From IMG/VR virus record IMGVR_UViG_3300037247_000198, positions 1 to 40,262 of that record: DNA of 40,262 bases. One strand, written 5' to 3'. Within the stretch, counting starts at the first letter, position 1. The number at the start of each line of letters is the position of its first letter. Source of the stretch: a virus. The position numbers and the translations under genes were made by a program. A model generated the notes under the pieces. That model saw only the letters and a program-made list of their open reading frames with translations. It made no database searches and was not told where the DNA came from. Shown here one piece after another: positions 22,815-28,810 of the stretch.

Positions 22815-22948
22815 GCCCTCCCAGCTATTGGCACAGTCCGTGCCCTCTTGAGCGTATGTGGTAGCTCCTTGACATAGACCACCGCCCTCATGTAGTCATG
22901 TCCCTTGTTGTCAGGCTTTGGCACCTTTACAAGTGTCTTGTATCTCAC
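22811..22948 (-). CDS. 45-residue basic protein
   Basis: GTG 22948 follows AAGGAGAAGTAAC, a good ribosome site. The product is basic (RYKTLVKVPKPDNKGHDYMR, then HTLKRARTVPIAGRA). The stop overlaps the next start (ATGATG). The 107 bp upstream (22949-23055) holds only a weak 23-residue frame at 22967-23038 without a ribosome site. Confidence 0.5.
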   Translation of the reverse strand: MRYKTLVKVPKPDNKGHDYMRAVVYVKELPHTLKRARTVPIAGRA

Positions 22949-23055
22949 GTTACTTCTCCTTATAGCTCACTCAAGGCACCAGCAGTCAGCCCACAGGAGG
23001 TTGCTGACGCTGGTGGCATTGTGGACTACTGCTGGCACCTTGACTAAGCTACACC

Positions 23056-23229
23056 TTATCCTTGTATCCCGTGCTCACCCTTCACGAAGTATACCGTACC
23101 ACTTGTTGTGGTAACACGGGCAAAGTGACCTGTTATTCCATTCCACTTAGGTACCACTGCCTCCACATCTCTACTCCAATCCAGCAGTACCTCACCACCA
23201 CTCACCAGTAAATACACCCTCTTGCTCAT
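23056..23229 (-). CDS. 57-residue beta-rich protein
   Basis: I choose ATG 23229, 2 nt after the stop of the preceding gene; a GTG at 23298 would overlap that gene by 67 nt. The product is beta-rich (KRVYLLVSGGEVLLDWSRDV, then ARVTTTSGTVYFVKGEHG) and could be a small SH3-like barrel. No family recognised. Confidence 0.5.
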   Translation of the reverse strand: MSKRVYLLVSGGEVLLDWSRDVEAVVPKWNGITGHFARVTTTSGTVYFVKGEHGIQG

Positions 23230-23231
23230 GG

Positions 23232-23426
23232 CTACCGGCTTATAGTAGTCAGGGCTCTTGTGGTCTGGGGTGTTGAGCAAGCCCTTCTCACTATCCACAC
23301 ATAGTCCTCGCTCGCCATCCTATTTGCAGATACCATTGTCTTTAGCCTCTCCGCTATCCGTTGGCGCAGCCTTGCTATGTCTGCTGGGTCCTTCTCAAAG
23401 ATGATGGCTATGATTGGGTTTATCAT
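23232..23426 (-). CDS. 64-residue hypothetical protein
   Basis: ATG 23426 is preceded by AAAGGGGTGACAAC, the same leader sequence found at the gene starting at 23914. The product opens with a short hydrophobic segment (NPIIAIIFEKD) and an amphipathic helix (ADIARLRQRIAERLKTM). Function unknown. Confidence 0.5.
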   Translation of the reverse strand: MINPIIAIIFEKDPADIARLRQRIAERLKTMVSANRMASEDYVWIVRRACSTPQTTRALTTISR

Positions 23427-23460
23427 GTTGTCACCCCTTTCTTTACTCCTTCAGTAATAC

Positions 23461-23750
23461 CCTAGCAGGAGCACCTGACCGGCGTGTGTCTGGTCGGTCA
23501 GGGTTGTCTGCTCCTGGCAGCTAGGCTTAGACAGGGGGACACAACATCCCTGCCCGGTCTGCTCCTGCTAGGCTACTACTCTCCACATCTGGGGCCGCGA
23601 ACCGTAGTAGGGGAAATGAGTCTCTACTTTGGGCCGGCTCACGACCCCACATGTACTGAGTCGAAAATATTAAAAGATAAATTTTACATCGGACTCACCC
23701 CCTCTGCCTATCTGGTATGAATCAAGATATGGGGCGGAGCCGGCTCCCCG
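23461..23750. repeat. Inverted-repeat-rich noncoding region
   Basis: No convincing gene lies in 23427-23770. It is packed with inverted repeats. There is a 13-bp perfect arm pair (23461-23473 / 23560-23572) enclosing CCTGACC/GGTCAGG (23474-23480 / 23496-23502), TGTCT/AGACA (23505 / 23529) and CAGGG/CCCTG (23532 / 23548). Then come CTACTAC/GTAGTAG (23573-23579 / 23604-23610), GGGGCCG/CGACCCC (23591-23597 / 23642-23648, G-U on the minus strand), TGAGTC/GACTCA (23657 / 23692) around an A/T-rich core, and a 12-bp palindrome GGAGCCGGCTCC (23736-23747). It may be a replication origin or a structured leader of the operon. Confidence 0.6.
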
Positions 23751-23770
23751 TACTGTGCTCCCTACGTAGC

Positions 23771-23914
23771 CTATCCGGGTCGACCAGTCAGCCTGCAGAT
23801 AGGCGTAACTACAATCACTTCACCAGTATAGAGGCTACGTCGATAGCATAGGATTAGGTGCTCGTTTGCCTCGCCATTGCTCTTGAGTGCTTGGCCGCAG
23901 CTAAGACAATTCAT
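23771..23914 (-). CDS. Zinc-finger microprotein, first gene of the leftward operon
   Basis: ATG 23914 follows AAAGGGGTGACGACC; a longer frame to 23968 would start in the promoter leader and lacks a ribosome site. The product has 47 residues with MNCLSCGQALKS, then HLILCYRR, a CxxC...H...C zinc-binding pattern. It is the first gene behind the strong leftward promoter at 23979-24007, so it should be among the earliest proteins made. Confidence 0.6.
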   Translation of the reverse strand: MNCLSCGQALKSNGEANEHLILCYRRSLYTGEVIVVTPICRLTGRPG

Positions 23915-23978
23915 GGTCGTCACCCCTTTCCACTTGTCCGACCAGTTCTCACTAGTCGAGTCTCTCAATGTCCCCTAT

Positions 23979-24007
23979 ATTGTACCACGGTTGATTGCTC
24001 GTGTCAA
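23979..24007 (-). promoter_or_regulatory. Leftward sigma-70 promoter (early operon)
   Basis: On the minus strand, TTGACA (24007-24002), a 17-bp spacer and TACAAT (23984-23979) give a near-consensus promoter. The predicted start is about 23972, leaving a leader of about 57 nt before ATG 23914. A second TTGACA lies 14 bp upstream (24021-24016). CGACTAG, one base off the recurring CGACTAA motif, lies just downstream (near 23953-23959). It should drive the replication operon. Confidence 0.85.
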
Positions 24008-24152
24008 TAGAGTTATGTCAAGTACAGCATAATGATTCTTACTCTTTAAACACTCTTTACTTACTTAACTATACCACTCACTTGTCCTCTCAATTCTCCT
24101 CGCTGACCTGAATTAGGTCTTTAGCATACACCCCTAAACAGTTAAGCCGATC

Positions 24153-24185
24153 TTTGTATACTTTGTGCTTCGATATGTATACAAA
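24153..24185. promoter_or_regulatory. 9-bp inverted repeat, probable operator
   Basis: TTTGTATAC (24153-24161) and GTATACAAA (24177-24185) form a perfect dyad with 15 bp between the arms, in the space between the divergent promoters. A second, 6-bp dyad ACGGTA/TACCGT follows (24186 to about 24213). Both suit binding of a dimeric regulator. The rest of the 388-bp gap 23915-24302 shows only the two promoters. Confidence 0.5.
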
Positions 24186-24227
24186 CGGTACTCATAGATT
24201 ACTAAGTGAATACCGTACTTATACCTA

Positions 24228-24256
24228 TTGACTTTCACTCCCAAGTGTGCGATAAT
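24228..24256 (+). promoter_or_regulatory. Rightward promoter of the isolated gene
   Basis: TTGACT (24228-24233), a 17-bp spacer and GATAAT (24251-24256). The start should be about 24263, 40 nt before ATG 24303. It points away from the leftward promoter at 23979-24007. Confidence 0.75.
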
Positions 24257-24302
24257 AAACATAGTGAGAGTCCAGATATACCGAGTTCAGAAAGGTATCC
24301 TA

Positions 24303-24908
24303 ATGACCATACAAGAGCTAGAAGTCAACGAGACACAGGCCAAGGCCGGCCTGGAGTCTGCAATCAAAGACTTTGAGGCCCAGCGTGGCACGGCCTCAAT
24401 CGTAGACCTCGGAAAGCTAGCAAATGCGGTTACAACTGCCACGCGCAAGGCCGAAAGTGCCATTCGTGAGCTAGCGGACTTCGCGCTAGTCGGGATATAT
24501 GAGGCCGTCAAGGTGCAGATTGAGAAGCTTGGCGACAAGCTGCTGCACCCGACTGATGTGGCAACGCTACTTGAGAAGCAGGTTTCGATGCTCTCAATCA
24601 GTGTGCCACTCAGTGCTGATGGTCTCGGTACTATCGTGGTCAACACTCTCGGCCGCAAGACTCGTGTTGCTAGCACGGGCGGGAACGGGACTCGCGCACG
24701 TTGGGAGATGCGATGTGGCAGCGAGAGCATGGAGTGTCGAGCGTTCCTCGAGAGTGACTACGGCCTGGCGCTCGGTGAGCATAAAGATGGCGGCCTGATG
24801 CGCGACAGAGTGCTAGCAGAGCCGGCGCGCTACGGGCTGTCCGACTACGCTGCACGAGCCGGCGCCAAGTGCGACCCAGTTTGGGAACGTGTGAAGAAAG
24901 ACGACTAG
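24303..24908 (+). CDS. Isolated hypothetical protein in the control region
   Basis: ATG 24303 (AAAGG 8 nt upstream, downstream of its own promoter) gives 201 residues; a TTG at 24228 lies inside the promoter and is rejected. The N-terminal half is helical (LEVNETQAKAGLESAIKDFEAQRG, LGKLANAVTTATRKAESAIREL). The C-terminal half is mixed, with RARWEMRCGSESMECRAF and a final YAARAGAKCDPVWERV segment. It is the only rightward gene between two leftward blocks, more GC-rich than its neighbours, and has its own terminator. That is the layout of a regulator or a moron; no DNA-binding motif is obvious. Confidence 0.65.
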   Translation: MTIQELEVNETQAKAGLESAIKDFEAQRGTASIVDLGKLANAVTTATRKAESAIRELADFALVGIYEAVKVQIEKLGDKLLHPTDVATLLEKQVSMLSISVPLSADGLGTIVVNTLGRKTRVASTGGNGTRARWEMRCGSESMECRAFLESDYGLALGEHKDGGLMRDRVLAEPARYGLSDYAARAGAKCDPVWERVKKDD

Positions 24909-24910
24909 AG

Positions 24911-25129
24911 TTAGCATAGGCTAACAGCACACCTGAGGCCCCGGGTTCTCTCACTACCGGGGCCTCTTACTTTGGCCGGAAGTATCGACTATCATCCGGC
25001 ATTAGCATCACCTAACAGCTAGCATGAGGACGACCTCGAAGATTGTGATAGGTTTCACATGGTTCTATCGCCGTACACTAACCCTCCCCATTAGCACCTA
25101 CTAACACCCAGCCTGACCACCTACTAACA
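24911..25129. repeat. Three TTAGCA-N4-CTAACA dyads at ~90-bp spacing
   Basis: Exact copies of TTAGCA-N4-CTAACA occur at 24911-24926, 25002-25017 and 25091-25106, starting 91 and 89 bp apart. The core TTAG-N6-CTAA is a dyad. A 12-bp direct repeat CACCTACTAACA follows at 25095-25106 and 25118-25129. The 253-bp stretch 24909-25161 holds no gene apart from this and the terminator. The sites may bind a phage regulator or replication initiator. Confidence 0.65.
24935..24973 (+). terminator. Rho-independent terminator after the isolated gene
   Basis: A perfect 10-bp GC-rich stem GAGGCCCCGG/CCGGGGCCTC (24935-24944 / 24957-24966) with a 12-nt loop is followed by TTACTTT, 27 bp after the stop of the rightward gene. 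The stem could also slow leftward transcripts arriving from the 25162-27325 operon, although there is no T-run on that side. Confidence 0.8.
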
Positions 25130-25161
25130 TGCCACCTAAGTTGATACGTATGACCCTACTG

Positions 25162-25419
25162 TTAGGTACTCACATCTCCGTATTCTCCAGTCGCAAATTT
25201 TCTCATTTCAGCATCTTGCTCCCTAAAGAACTCCTCTGCTTTAATAAGTGTTGGAAAGAAGAAGCCCCAGTCAGTAGCTGGAGGATGAGGCCAGGACCAG
25301 AAGACGCCATACGGGCTATCGTCTCCATACTTTATATTCCAGAAGACAAGTCTGACCCAGTGACCGTCAAAGTGAGCGCACTGCTTGATAGTGGGAGGGC
25401 AATAGGTACACTCACTCAT
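25162..25419 (-). CDS. 85-residue hypothetical protein
   Basis: This protein has a Trp/aromatic-rich core (HFDGHWVRLVFWNIKYG, GVFWSWPHPPATDWGFFFP) and a helical end (KAEEFFREQDAEMRKFATGEYG), with cysteines in SECTYCPP near the start. It is the last gene of the second leftward operon. No family recognised; the ribosome site is weak, so it probably relies on coupling with the gene 5 nt upstream. Confidence 0.55.
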   Translation of the reverse strand: MSECTYCPPTIKQCAHFDGHWVRLVFWNIKYGDDSPYGVFWSWPHPPATDWGFFFPTLIKAEEFFREQDAEMRKFATGEYGDVST

Positions 25420-25423
25420 TTAC

Positions 25424-25654
25424 TTATTCAGCTATTGGAAGTATCTTTGCCTGTTTTGAGGGATACCAGAGCAGTAGAGCAGAGCCGCGGAGTATTAGCC
25501 GTAAGTACGGGAACTTGGTACGCAGCTTGGTATCCTTGCCGCGGAGAGAGAAGTAAGCATTAGAAGGAGTACGGCCGTTCAGCCAAGGCGTAATTTCAAG
25601 AGCCATGCCTTGTGGTATTTGCTCGATTGCAGACCAGGGGAGCCAAGACTTCAT
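25424..25654 (-). CDS. 76-residue hypothetical protein
   Basis: I choose ATG 25654, one base after the stop of the upstream gene; in-frame starts at 25723 and 25741 would overlap that gene by 68 nt or more. The protein is Trp/Pro-rich at the start (KSWLPWSAIEQIPQGMALEITPW), then basic (RGKDTKLRTKFPYLRLILRG). No family recognised. Confidence 0.5.
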   Translation of the reverse strand: MKSWLPWSAIEQIPQGMALEITPWLNGRTPSNAYFSLRGKDTKLRTKFPYLRLILRGSALLLWYPSKQAKILPIAE

Positions 25655-25655
25655 C

Positions 25656-26000
25656 TCAATCCATCCCTGCTTCTGCCTCGCCTGGTGGCTTTGATAGGCC
25701 TGAATCCTCAACTGGGGCTTCATCAGGTGGCTGGTCATCACCTTCTCTTGTGAAGCGTCTCTCCAACTCGTCAGATGGAGGAGGGACTGTAGGCTTAGAC
25801 TGAAGCATCTTTACATCCCTATTGAGCATCAGAAGCTCGATTAGGGCATCTATACCAGGCTCCCTGAGAGTAAACTTGAAATACTCTGTTGCTCCACCTG
25901 CATGTTCAATTACCAGCTTTCCGTCCAATAACTCGAAGGTGATGGTACCCTTGCCCTGTGTGACCTTGACCTGCTTACTTACCCTTGTCTTACTGCTCAT
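25656..26000 (-). CDS. 114-residue protein with acidic disordered tail
   Basis: ATG 26000 has AAGGAG 8 nt upstream and overlaps the stop of the small membrane gene (ATGA). A beta-rich N-terminal part (KVTQGKGTITFELLDGKLVIEH) and a helix (GIDALIELLMLNRDV) are followed by about 45 acidic, proline-rich residues, probably disordered. The acidic tail recalls protein-binding or DNA-mimic tails, but that is only an impression. Confidence 0.6.
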   Translation of the reverse strand: MSSKTRVSKQVKVTQGKGTITFELLDGKLVIEHAGGATEYFKFTLREPGIDALIELLMLNRDVKMLQSKPTVPPPSDELERRFTREGDDQPPDEAPVEDSGLSKPPGEAEAGMD

Positions 26001-26089
26001 GACATTCTCCTTATCCAGTTGACCACTTCCCAGACTATGATGCCTGCTATCATTGTGAGGATGAAGATGATAGTCGGGTTAGATGTCAT
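25997..26089 (-). CDS. 30-residue membrane microprotein
   Basis: The ATG and TGA both overlap neighbours as ATGA, fixing the frame. The peptide starts MTSNP, has a single transmembrane helix (TIIFILTMIAGIIVWEVV) and a basic end (NWIRRMS). It is probably an inner-membrane micropeptide. Function unknown. Confidence 0.6.
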   Translation of the reverse strand: MTSNPTIIFILTMIAGIIVWEVVNWIRRMS

Positions 26090-26352
26090 CCTAATTTAAG
26101 CTCCGTGACCTTGCGGATGGCAGAACGTGGGATGAAGAGCTGTTCGTCCTCCAATCTAACATCCGAAGACCACCGAGGGCCGTAGCTGCGAATGATAATG
26201 AGACCACGGTTGCTGTCATGTTTGACATATCCGACACTCCTGACTGCTGTGCGGGAACTCTCTGGCGGTTCGTCAACGGGGTCTTGCCATCCACCACGAG
26301 CCATAGAGTCCTCCCACTCCACCTCAACAATGCGCTCAGTCGGATTTGTCAT
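26086..26352 (-). CDS. 88-residue hypothetical protein
   Basis: Acidic N-terminus (ERIVEVEWEDSMARGG) then a beta-rich domain (NRGLIIIRSYGPRW, LEDEQLFIPRSAIRKV). It overlaps both neighbours by 4 nt. No family recognised. Confidence 0.6.
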   Translation of the reverse strand: MTNPTERIVEVEWEDSMARGGWQDPVDEPPESSRTAVRSVGYVKHDSNRGLIIIRSYGPRWSSDVRLEDEQLFIPRSAIRKVTELKLG

Positions 26353-26666
26353 CCTGTTGCCTGTCTACACAGATGCACACCACATCTATCCGTACAAGCA
26401 TGTGGAGCTAGGTGCTCTTGTGGTAATGCTGCAAAGACATAACCTCCATAAGTATTCGGATGGTCTATGCTGACTGTCCACCAGCCATCCCTTATAGGCG
26501 GTATATCCTGCTTATCGCGTCTCCCATGTAGAGTATCAAAGTCCTTTGTGTGTGATGGGCAGAGTATGGACCCTATCTTGCCAACTGTCCACTCATATCC
26601 AGGTATATGATGTTTGAGGATAAGTACCATATCCCCGTGTTTGAGCCCTATCTGACAATTATTCAA
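26349..26666 (-). CDS. SH3/KOW-like hypothetical protein
   Basis: The start is TTG 26666, with GGAGGTC about 7 nt upstream and a TTGA overlap with the previous stop. The 105 residues contain KHGDMVLILKHHIPGYEWTV, which resembles a KOW/SH3-like barrel strand pair. A Cys/His-rich C-terminus follows (HACTDRCGVHLCRQ) that may bind zinc. Function unknown. Confidence 0.6.
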   Translation of the reverse strand: MNNCQIGLKHGDMVLILKHHIPGYEWTVGKIGSILCPSHTKDFDTLHGRRDKQDIPPIRDGWWTVSIDHPNTYGGYVFAALPQEHLAPHACTDRCGVHLCRQATG

Positions 26667-27325
26667 TACTCGACCTCCCCATCTTCCTTTCCTGCCTCGT
26701 AGTCCTTGCCTTGTCTCTCTATAGTTGCTTGCTGTCTTTCAAGGAACCACTCCTTCATATCCTTGCTAAACTGTTCTCCCATGCCTAGTCTTTCTGCTTC
26801 CTCAGACTTAGCCTTAGGGACACGTAGTGGATGTTGGTAGTGGTCCTTGACCTCTTGCCAGAACTTATCATATGCCAGTTTGGACTCACTCTTACGACCA
26901 CGGTACTGGAGCACAGGATACCCAGTCTTTCCGATTTTCTTGTCCAGTTCGTGTATTCGGTCAGTCAGCTTTAGCAGCTTGTCACCTGAGGTGGTCCTCA
27001 AGTCTCTTAATAGCTGCGCCTTGTTTCTGACTAATCTCTGTCTCTCTTGCTTGTCCTTAGAGGGCAAGTCTTTCATACCTATCCGACCGTCTTTGCTTAG
27101 GGGCGTCTTATTAAACGTCCACATTGCCCAGGCAACGAAGCATGTTTCGTGGTATTGCTTGTAGAAGATTGTGGTCCTGGTGCCTATCATCCCCTGTTTG
27201 GTTAGAATGAACACCTTTTCACCAGGTAGCACCTTTCGGTCCTTGTTAACTTCACAAAGTGCGTAGTTGCAGGTACCTTCCTTCCTCTTAGTTACTATCT
27301 TGAGTCTGCCTAGGTGTCTTGGCAT
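26663..27325 (-). CDS. Protein with PARP-type zinc-finger-like N-terminus
   Basis: This 220-residue protein is the first gene behind the leftward promoter at 27367-27395, with AGGGAG before ATG. The N-terminal part reads CNYALCEVNKDRKVLPGEKVFIL and later YHETCFVAW, a C-x4-C...H-x2-C arrangement like PARP-type or related DNA-binding zinc fingers. The rest is basic helix (KDKQERQRLVRNKAQLLRDLR, KLTDRIHELDKKIG). It is probably an early nucleic-acid-binding or host-takeover protein. Confidence 0.6.
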   Translation of the reverse strand: MPRHLGRLKIVTKRKEGTCNYALCEVNKDRKVLPGEKVFILTKQGMIGTRTTIFYKQYHETCFVAWAMWTFNKTPLSKDGRIGMKDLPSKDKQERQRLVRNKAQLLRDLRTTSGDKLLKLTDRIHELDKKIGKTGYPVLQYRGRKSESKLAYDKFWQEVKDHYQHPLRVPKAKSEEAERLGMGEQFSKDMKEWFLERQQATIERQGKDYEAGKEDGEVEY

Positions 27326-27340
27326 GTTGGCTCCCTTCTA

Positions 27341-27457
27341 TCGACTAATCTATCGTTATATACAGTATTGTATCACATTAGTCGAAGTTTGTCAAGTTGA
27401 TAGGCTGTATAAGCACATTATCATATAGAGAGCGACTAAATCTCTATAATACTGTAT
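27341..27457. promoter_or_regulatory. Operator-like inverted repeats between divergent promoters
   Basis: TCGACTAAT/ATTAGTCGA (27341-27349 / 27377-27385) and ATACAGTATT/AATACTGTAT (27360-27369 / 27448-27457) are perfect dyads. A further CGACTAA is at 27433-27439. One arm lies in the spacer of the leftward promoter and another covers its start region, as expected for operators. Confidence 0.6.
27367..27395 (-). promoter_or_regulatory. Leftward sigma-70 promoter of the second small-gene operon
   Basis: On the minus strand, TTGACA (27395-27390), a 17-bp spacer and TACAAT (27372-27367). The start is about 27360, 35 nt before ATG 27325. The spacer contains CGACTAA. Confidence 0.85.
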
Positions 27458-27479
27458 TTAATCATTGAAAGGTCGAGAC

Positions 27480-27508
27480 TTGACACAGCGCCTGGAACGT
27501 GCTATACT
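27480..27508 (+). promoter_or_regulatory. Rightward late promoter 1, predicted leaderless
   Basis: TTGACA (27480-27485), a 17-bp spacer and TATACT (27503-27508). Counting 7 bp from the -10 box puts the first transcribed base on the A of ATG 27515. The upstream TTAATCA-TGAA block and the CGTGC before -10 are shared with the promoter at 38402-38430. Confidence 0.85.
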
Positions 27509-27514
27509 GTCAAC

Positions 27515-28150
27515 ATGAGCCAAGAGACTCTACCTGATACGACTGACCAGGACGTAGCTGACCCTACTGGAGAACAGGCACTCCTCAGTCGTATCTCACA
27601 TATGTCAGGGAGTGAGAAAACTGCTGAGGCTAAGGCAGGCTACCTAGGTTATAGAGCGTGTGGGTTTCCTGTCAGACAGGCTCTTTATCTGTCTGATAAC
27701 TCCCAAGCTACATTAAAGCGATGGAGGAAGGACGACCCCGAGTTTACCCGTGTAGAGACAGAGGAACTGGGCCAACTTCAGGCCTCTGTCTCCAAGGACC
27801 TCATCCAACTAGACTTCCTTAGAAACATGCGTATGGCGATGCGTACAGATGCCAAGATTCTATACAAGGCTGTACAAACTGTAGATGCCCTTACTCAGAG
27901 GGAGTTCAAGCACCTACAGAGGATTAGGTCCATGTACTCACCATCTGACCTTGTTACAATGACCAAGGCTCTTAGTCCAGCCGGCGAGGAGCCTGGTGAC
28001 TTTGCATCTGCAATCTTTAAGCTCCTAGAGGCACGAAACGTAAATGAGGAAATGACAGTCAGAACAATGGAGGTTACAGTTGCCAAGGGGCACGATGATT
28101 CCGATGAGGACGAGTCGCCCATCATTGAGGGCCAGTCCCAAGAGGTCTAG
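27515..28150 (+). CDS. terS: Terminase small subunit (probable)
   Basis: This 211-residue protein directly precedes the packaging genes. A helical DNA-binding N-terminal part (KAGYLGYRACGFPVRQALYLSDNSQATLKRWRKDDPEF) fits the HTH of small terminases. A long central helix for oligomerisation and an acidic tail (HDDSDEDESPIIEG) follow. It should recognise the packaging site and load the large subunit. No ribosome site precedes ATG 27515, and the promoter predicts transcription starting at that ATG; an internal ATG at 27602 is the alternative start. Confidence 0.7.
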   Translation: MSQETLPDTTDQDVADPTGEQALLSRISHMSGSEKTAEAKAGYLGYRACGFPVRQALYLSDNSQATLKRWRKDDPEFTRVETEELGQLQASVSKDLIQLDFLRNMRMAMRTDAKILYKAVQTVDALTQREFKHLQRIRSMYSPSDLVTMTKALSPAGEEPGDFASAIFKLLEARNVNEEMTVRTMEVTVAKGHDDSDEDESPIIEGQSQEV

Positions 28151-28280
28151 CTGGATAGGCAGTAGGCGCCAACTTAGTGCAGTCAGGCGTAACATCAAGA
28201 AGGCGCATCTAGTAGGATGGGTACGTAGACATGCAAGGCCAAGCTGGATGCCTCCTAAGAGTTTCCACAAGCGGCGATAG
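28080..28280 (+). CDS. Small basic protein overlapping terS
   Basis: The 66-residue frame starts at TTG 28080, with GGAGG 7 nt upstream. It overlaps the acidic tail of the small terminase by 71 nt, and a later TTG (28125) is possible. The C-terminal part is strongly basic (SRRQLSAVRRNIKKAHLVGWVRR, PPKSFHKRR). The non-overlapping part fills the gap to the next gene, which supports it. Function unknown; DNA or RNA contact is likely. Confidence 0.4.
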   Translation: MPRGTMIPMRTSRPSLRASPKRSSWIGSRRQLSAVRRNIKKAHLVGWVRRHARPSWMPPKSFHKRR

Positions 28281-28428
28281 ATGCGGGCACTGTGGAGGCA
28301 CGTTCTATCGGGATGATGATGGCAGGTTTTGTATCAACTGTGCAAGGCCTGAGTACCCTATTATAGTTCCTCTGTACATACTTGATGAGAAAAGACCATA
28401 TATTACGAGTAAGCTGAGAGGGAGGTAA
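28231..28428 (+). CDS. Zinc-ribbon microprotein
   Basis: This 65-residue protein has CGHCGGTFYRDDDGRFCINC, two CxxC knuckles of a small zinc ribbon, followed by a hydrophobic strand (PIIVPLYIL). It overlaps the basic ORF by 50 nt and lies 2 nt before the membrane gene. Role unknown. Confidence 0.6.
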   Translation: MQGQAGCLLRVSTSGDRCGHCGGTFYRDDDGRFCINCARPEYPIIVPLYILDEKRPYITSKLRGR

Positions 28429-28430
28429 TT

Positions 28431-28640
28431 ATGGACAACCTGTTTGACCGTATCAAGAGTGTAGGTTTTCATGGGGCAGTTGGCCTCATAGTCATCCTGG
28501 CCCTTGTGTTTCTTGTGGTATACGGGTTCGTTGAGAGGCCTGACCACAAAATCACATCTGATGCAGTAGCCATCCTTGGGGTCGGTGCTGGTTCAGTTAT
28601 CACCGCAGTCGTGATGGCGTTGAAGGGTAAGTCAGAATAG
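28431..28640 (+). CDS. Two-span membrane protein, holin-like
   Basis: This 69-residue protein has a strong ribosome site (GGGAGG). It has two hydrophobic helices, about residues 15-33 (VGLIVILALVFLVVYGF) and 45-63 (AVAILGVGAGSVITAVVMAL), joined by a charged loop and ended by KGKSE. Size and topology fit a class II holin or a small membrane protein, but its place between the terminase subunits is not typical for lysis genes. Confidence 0.6.
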   Translation: MDNLFDRIKSVGFHGAVGLIVILALVFLVVYGFVERPDHKITSDAVAILGVGAGSVITAVVMALKGKSE

Positions 28641-28810
28641 TGGACTGTCAGCATAGATGGATAATCAAGGCTGCTATGCTAGGTAGCCTTCCTGCCTGGT
28701 GCAAAAAGTGTGGGGCAACAAGGACATTTCCTCTAGTAGTTCCTCTAACAGAGGGCAGTCTCAGGTACGTGACTAGGAGGGCTGACATTGAACCAACAGC
28801 CGTCATTTGA
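28640..28810 (+). CDS. 56-residue zinc-binding protein
   Basis: GTG 28640 overlaps the membrane gene's TAG by 1 nt, and the frame ends 23 nt inside the large terminase. The product has DCQHRW near the start and WCKKCGATRTF in the middle, a C-x-H...C-x2-C zinc site. It matches the short zinc proteins scattered through this genome. Confidence 0.55.
   Translation: MDCQHRWIIKAAMLGSLPAWCKKCGATRTFPLVVPLTEGSLRYVTRRADIEPTAVI

Noticed and set aside
23591-23648. tRNA-like fold with 7-bp outer stem
   Set aside because: The inner length (44 nt) is too short for a cloverleaf and no anticodon or T-loop is recognisable.
25129-25563. 144-residue plus-strand ORF
   Set aside because: It runs antisense over two framed leftward genes and begins in the dyad-repeat region without a ribosome site.
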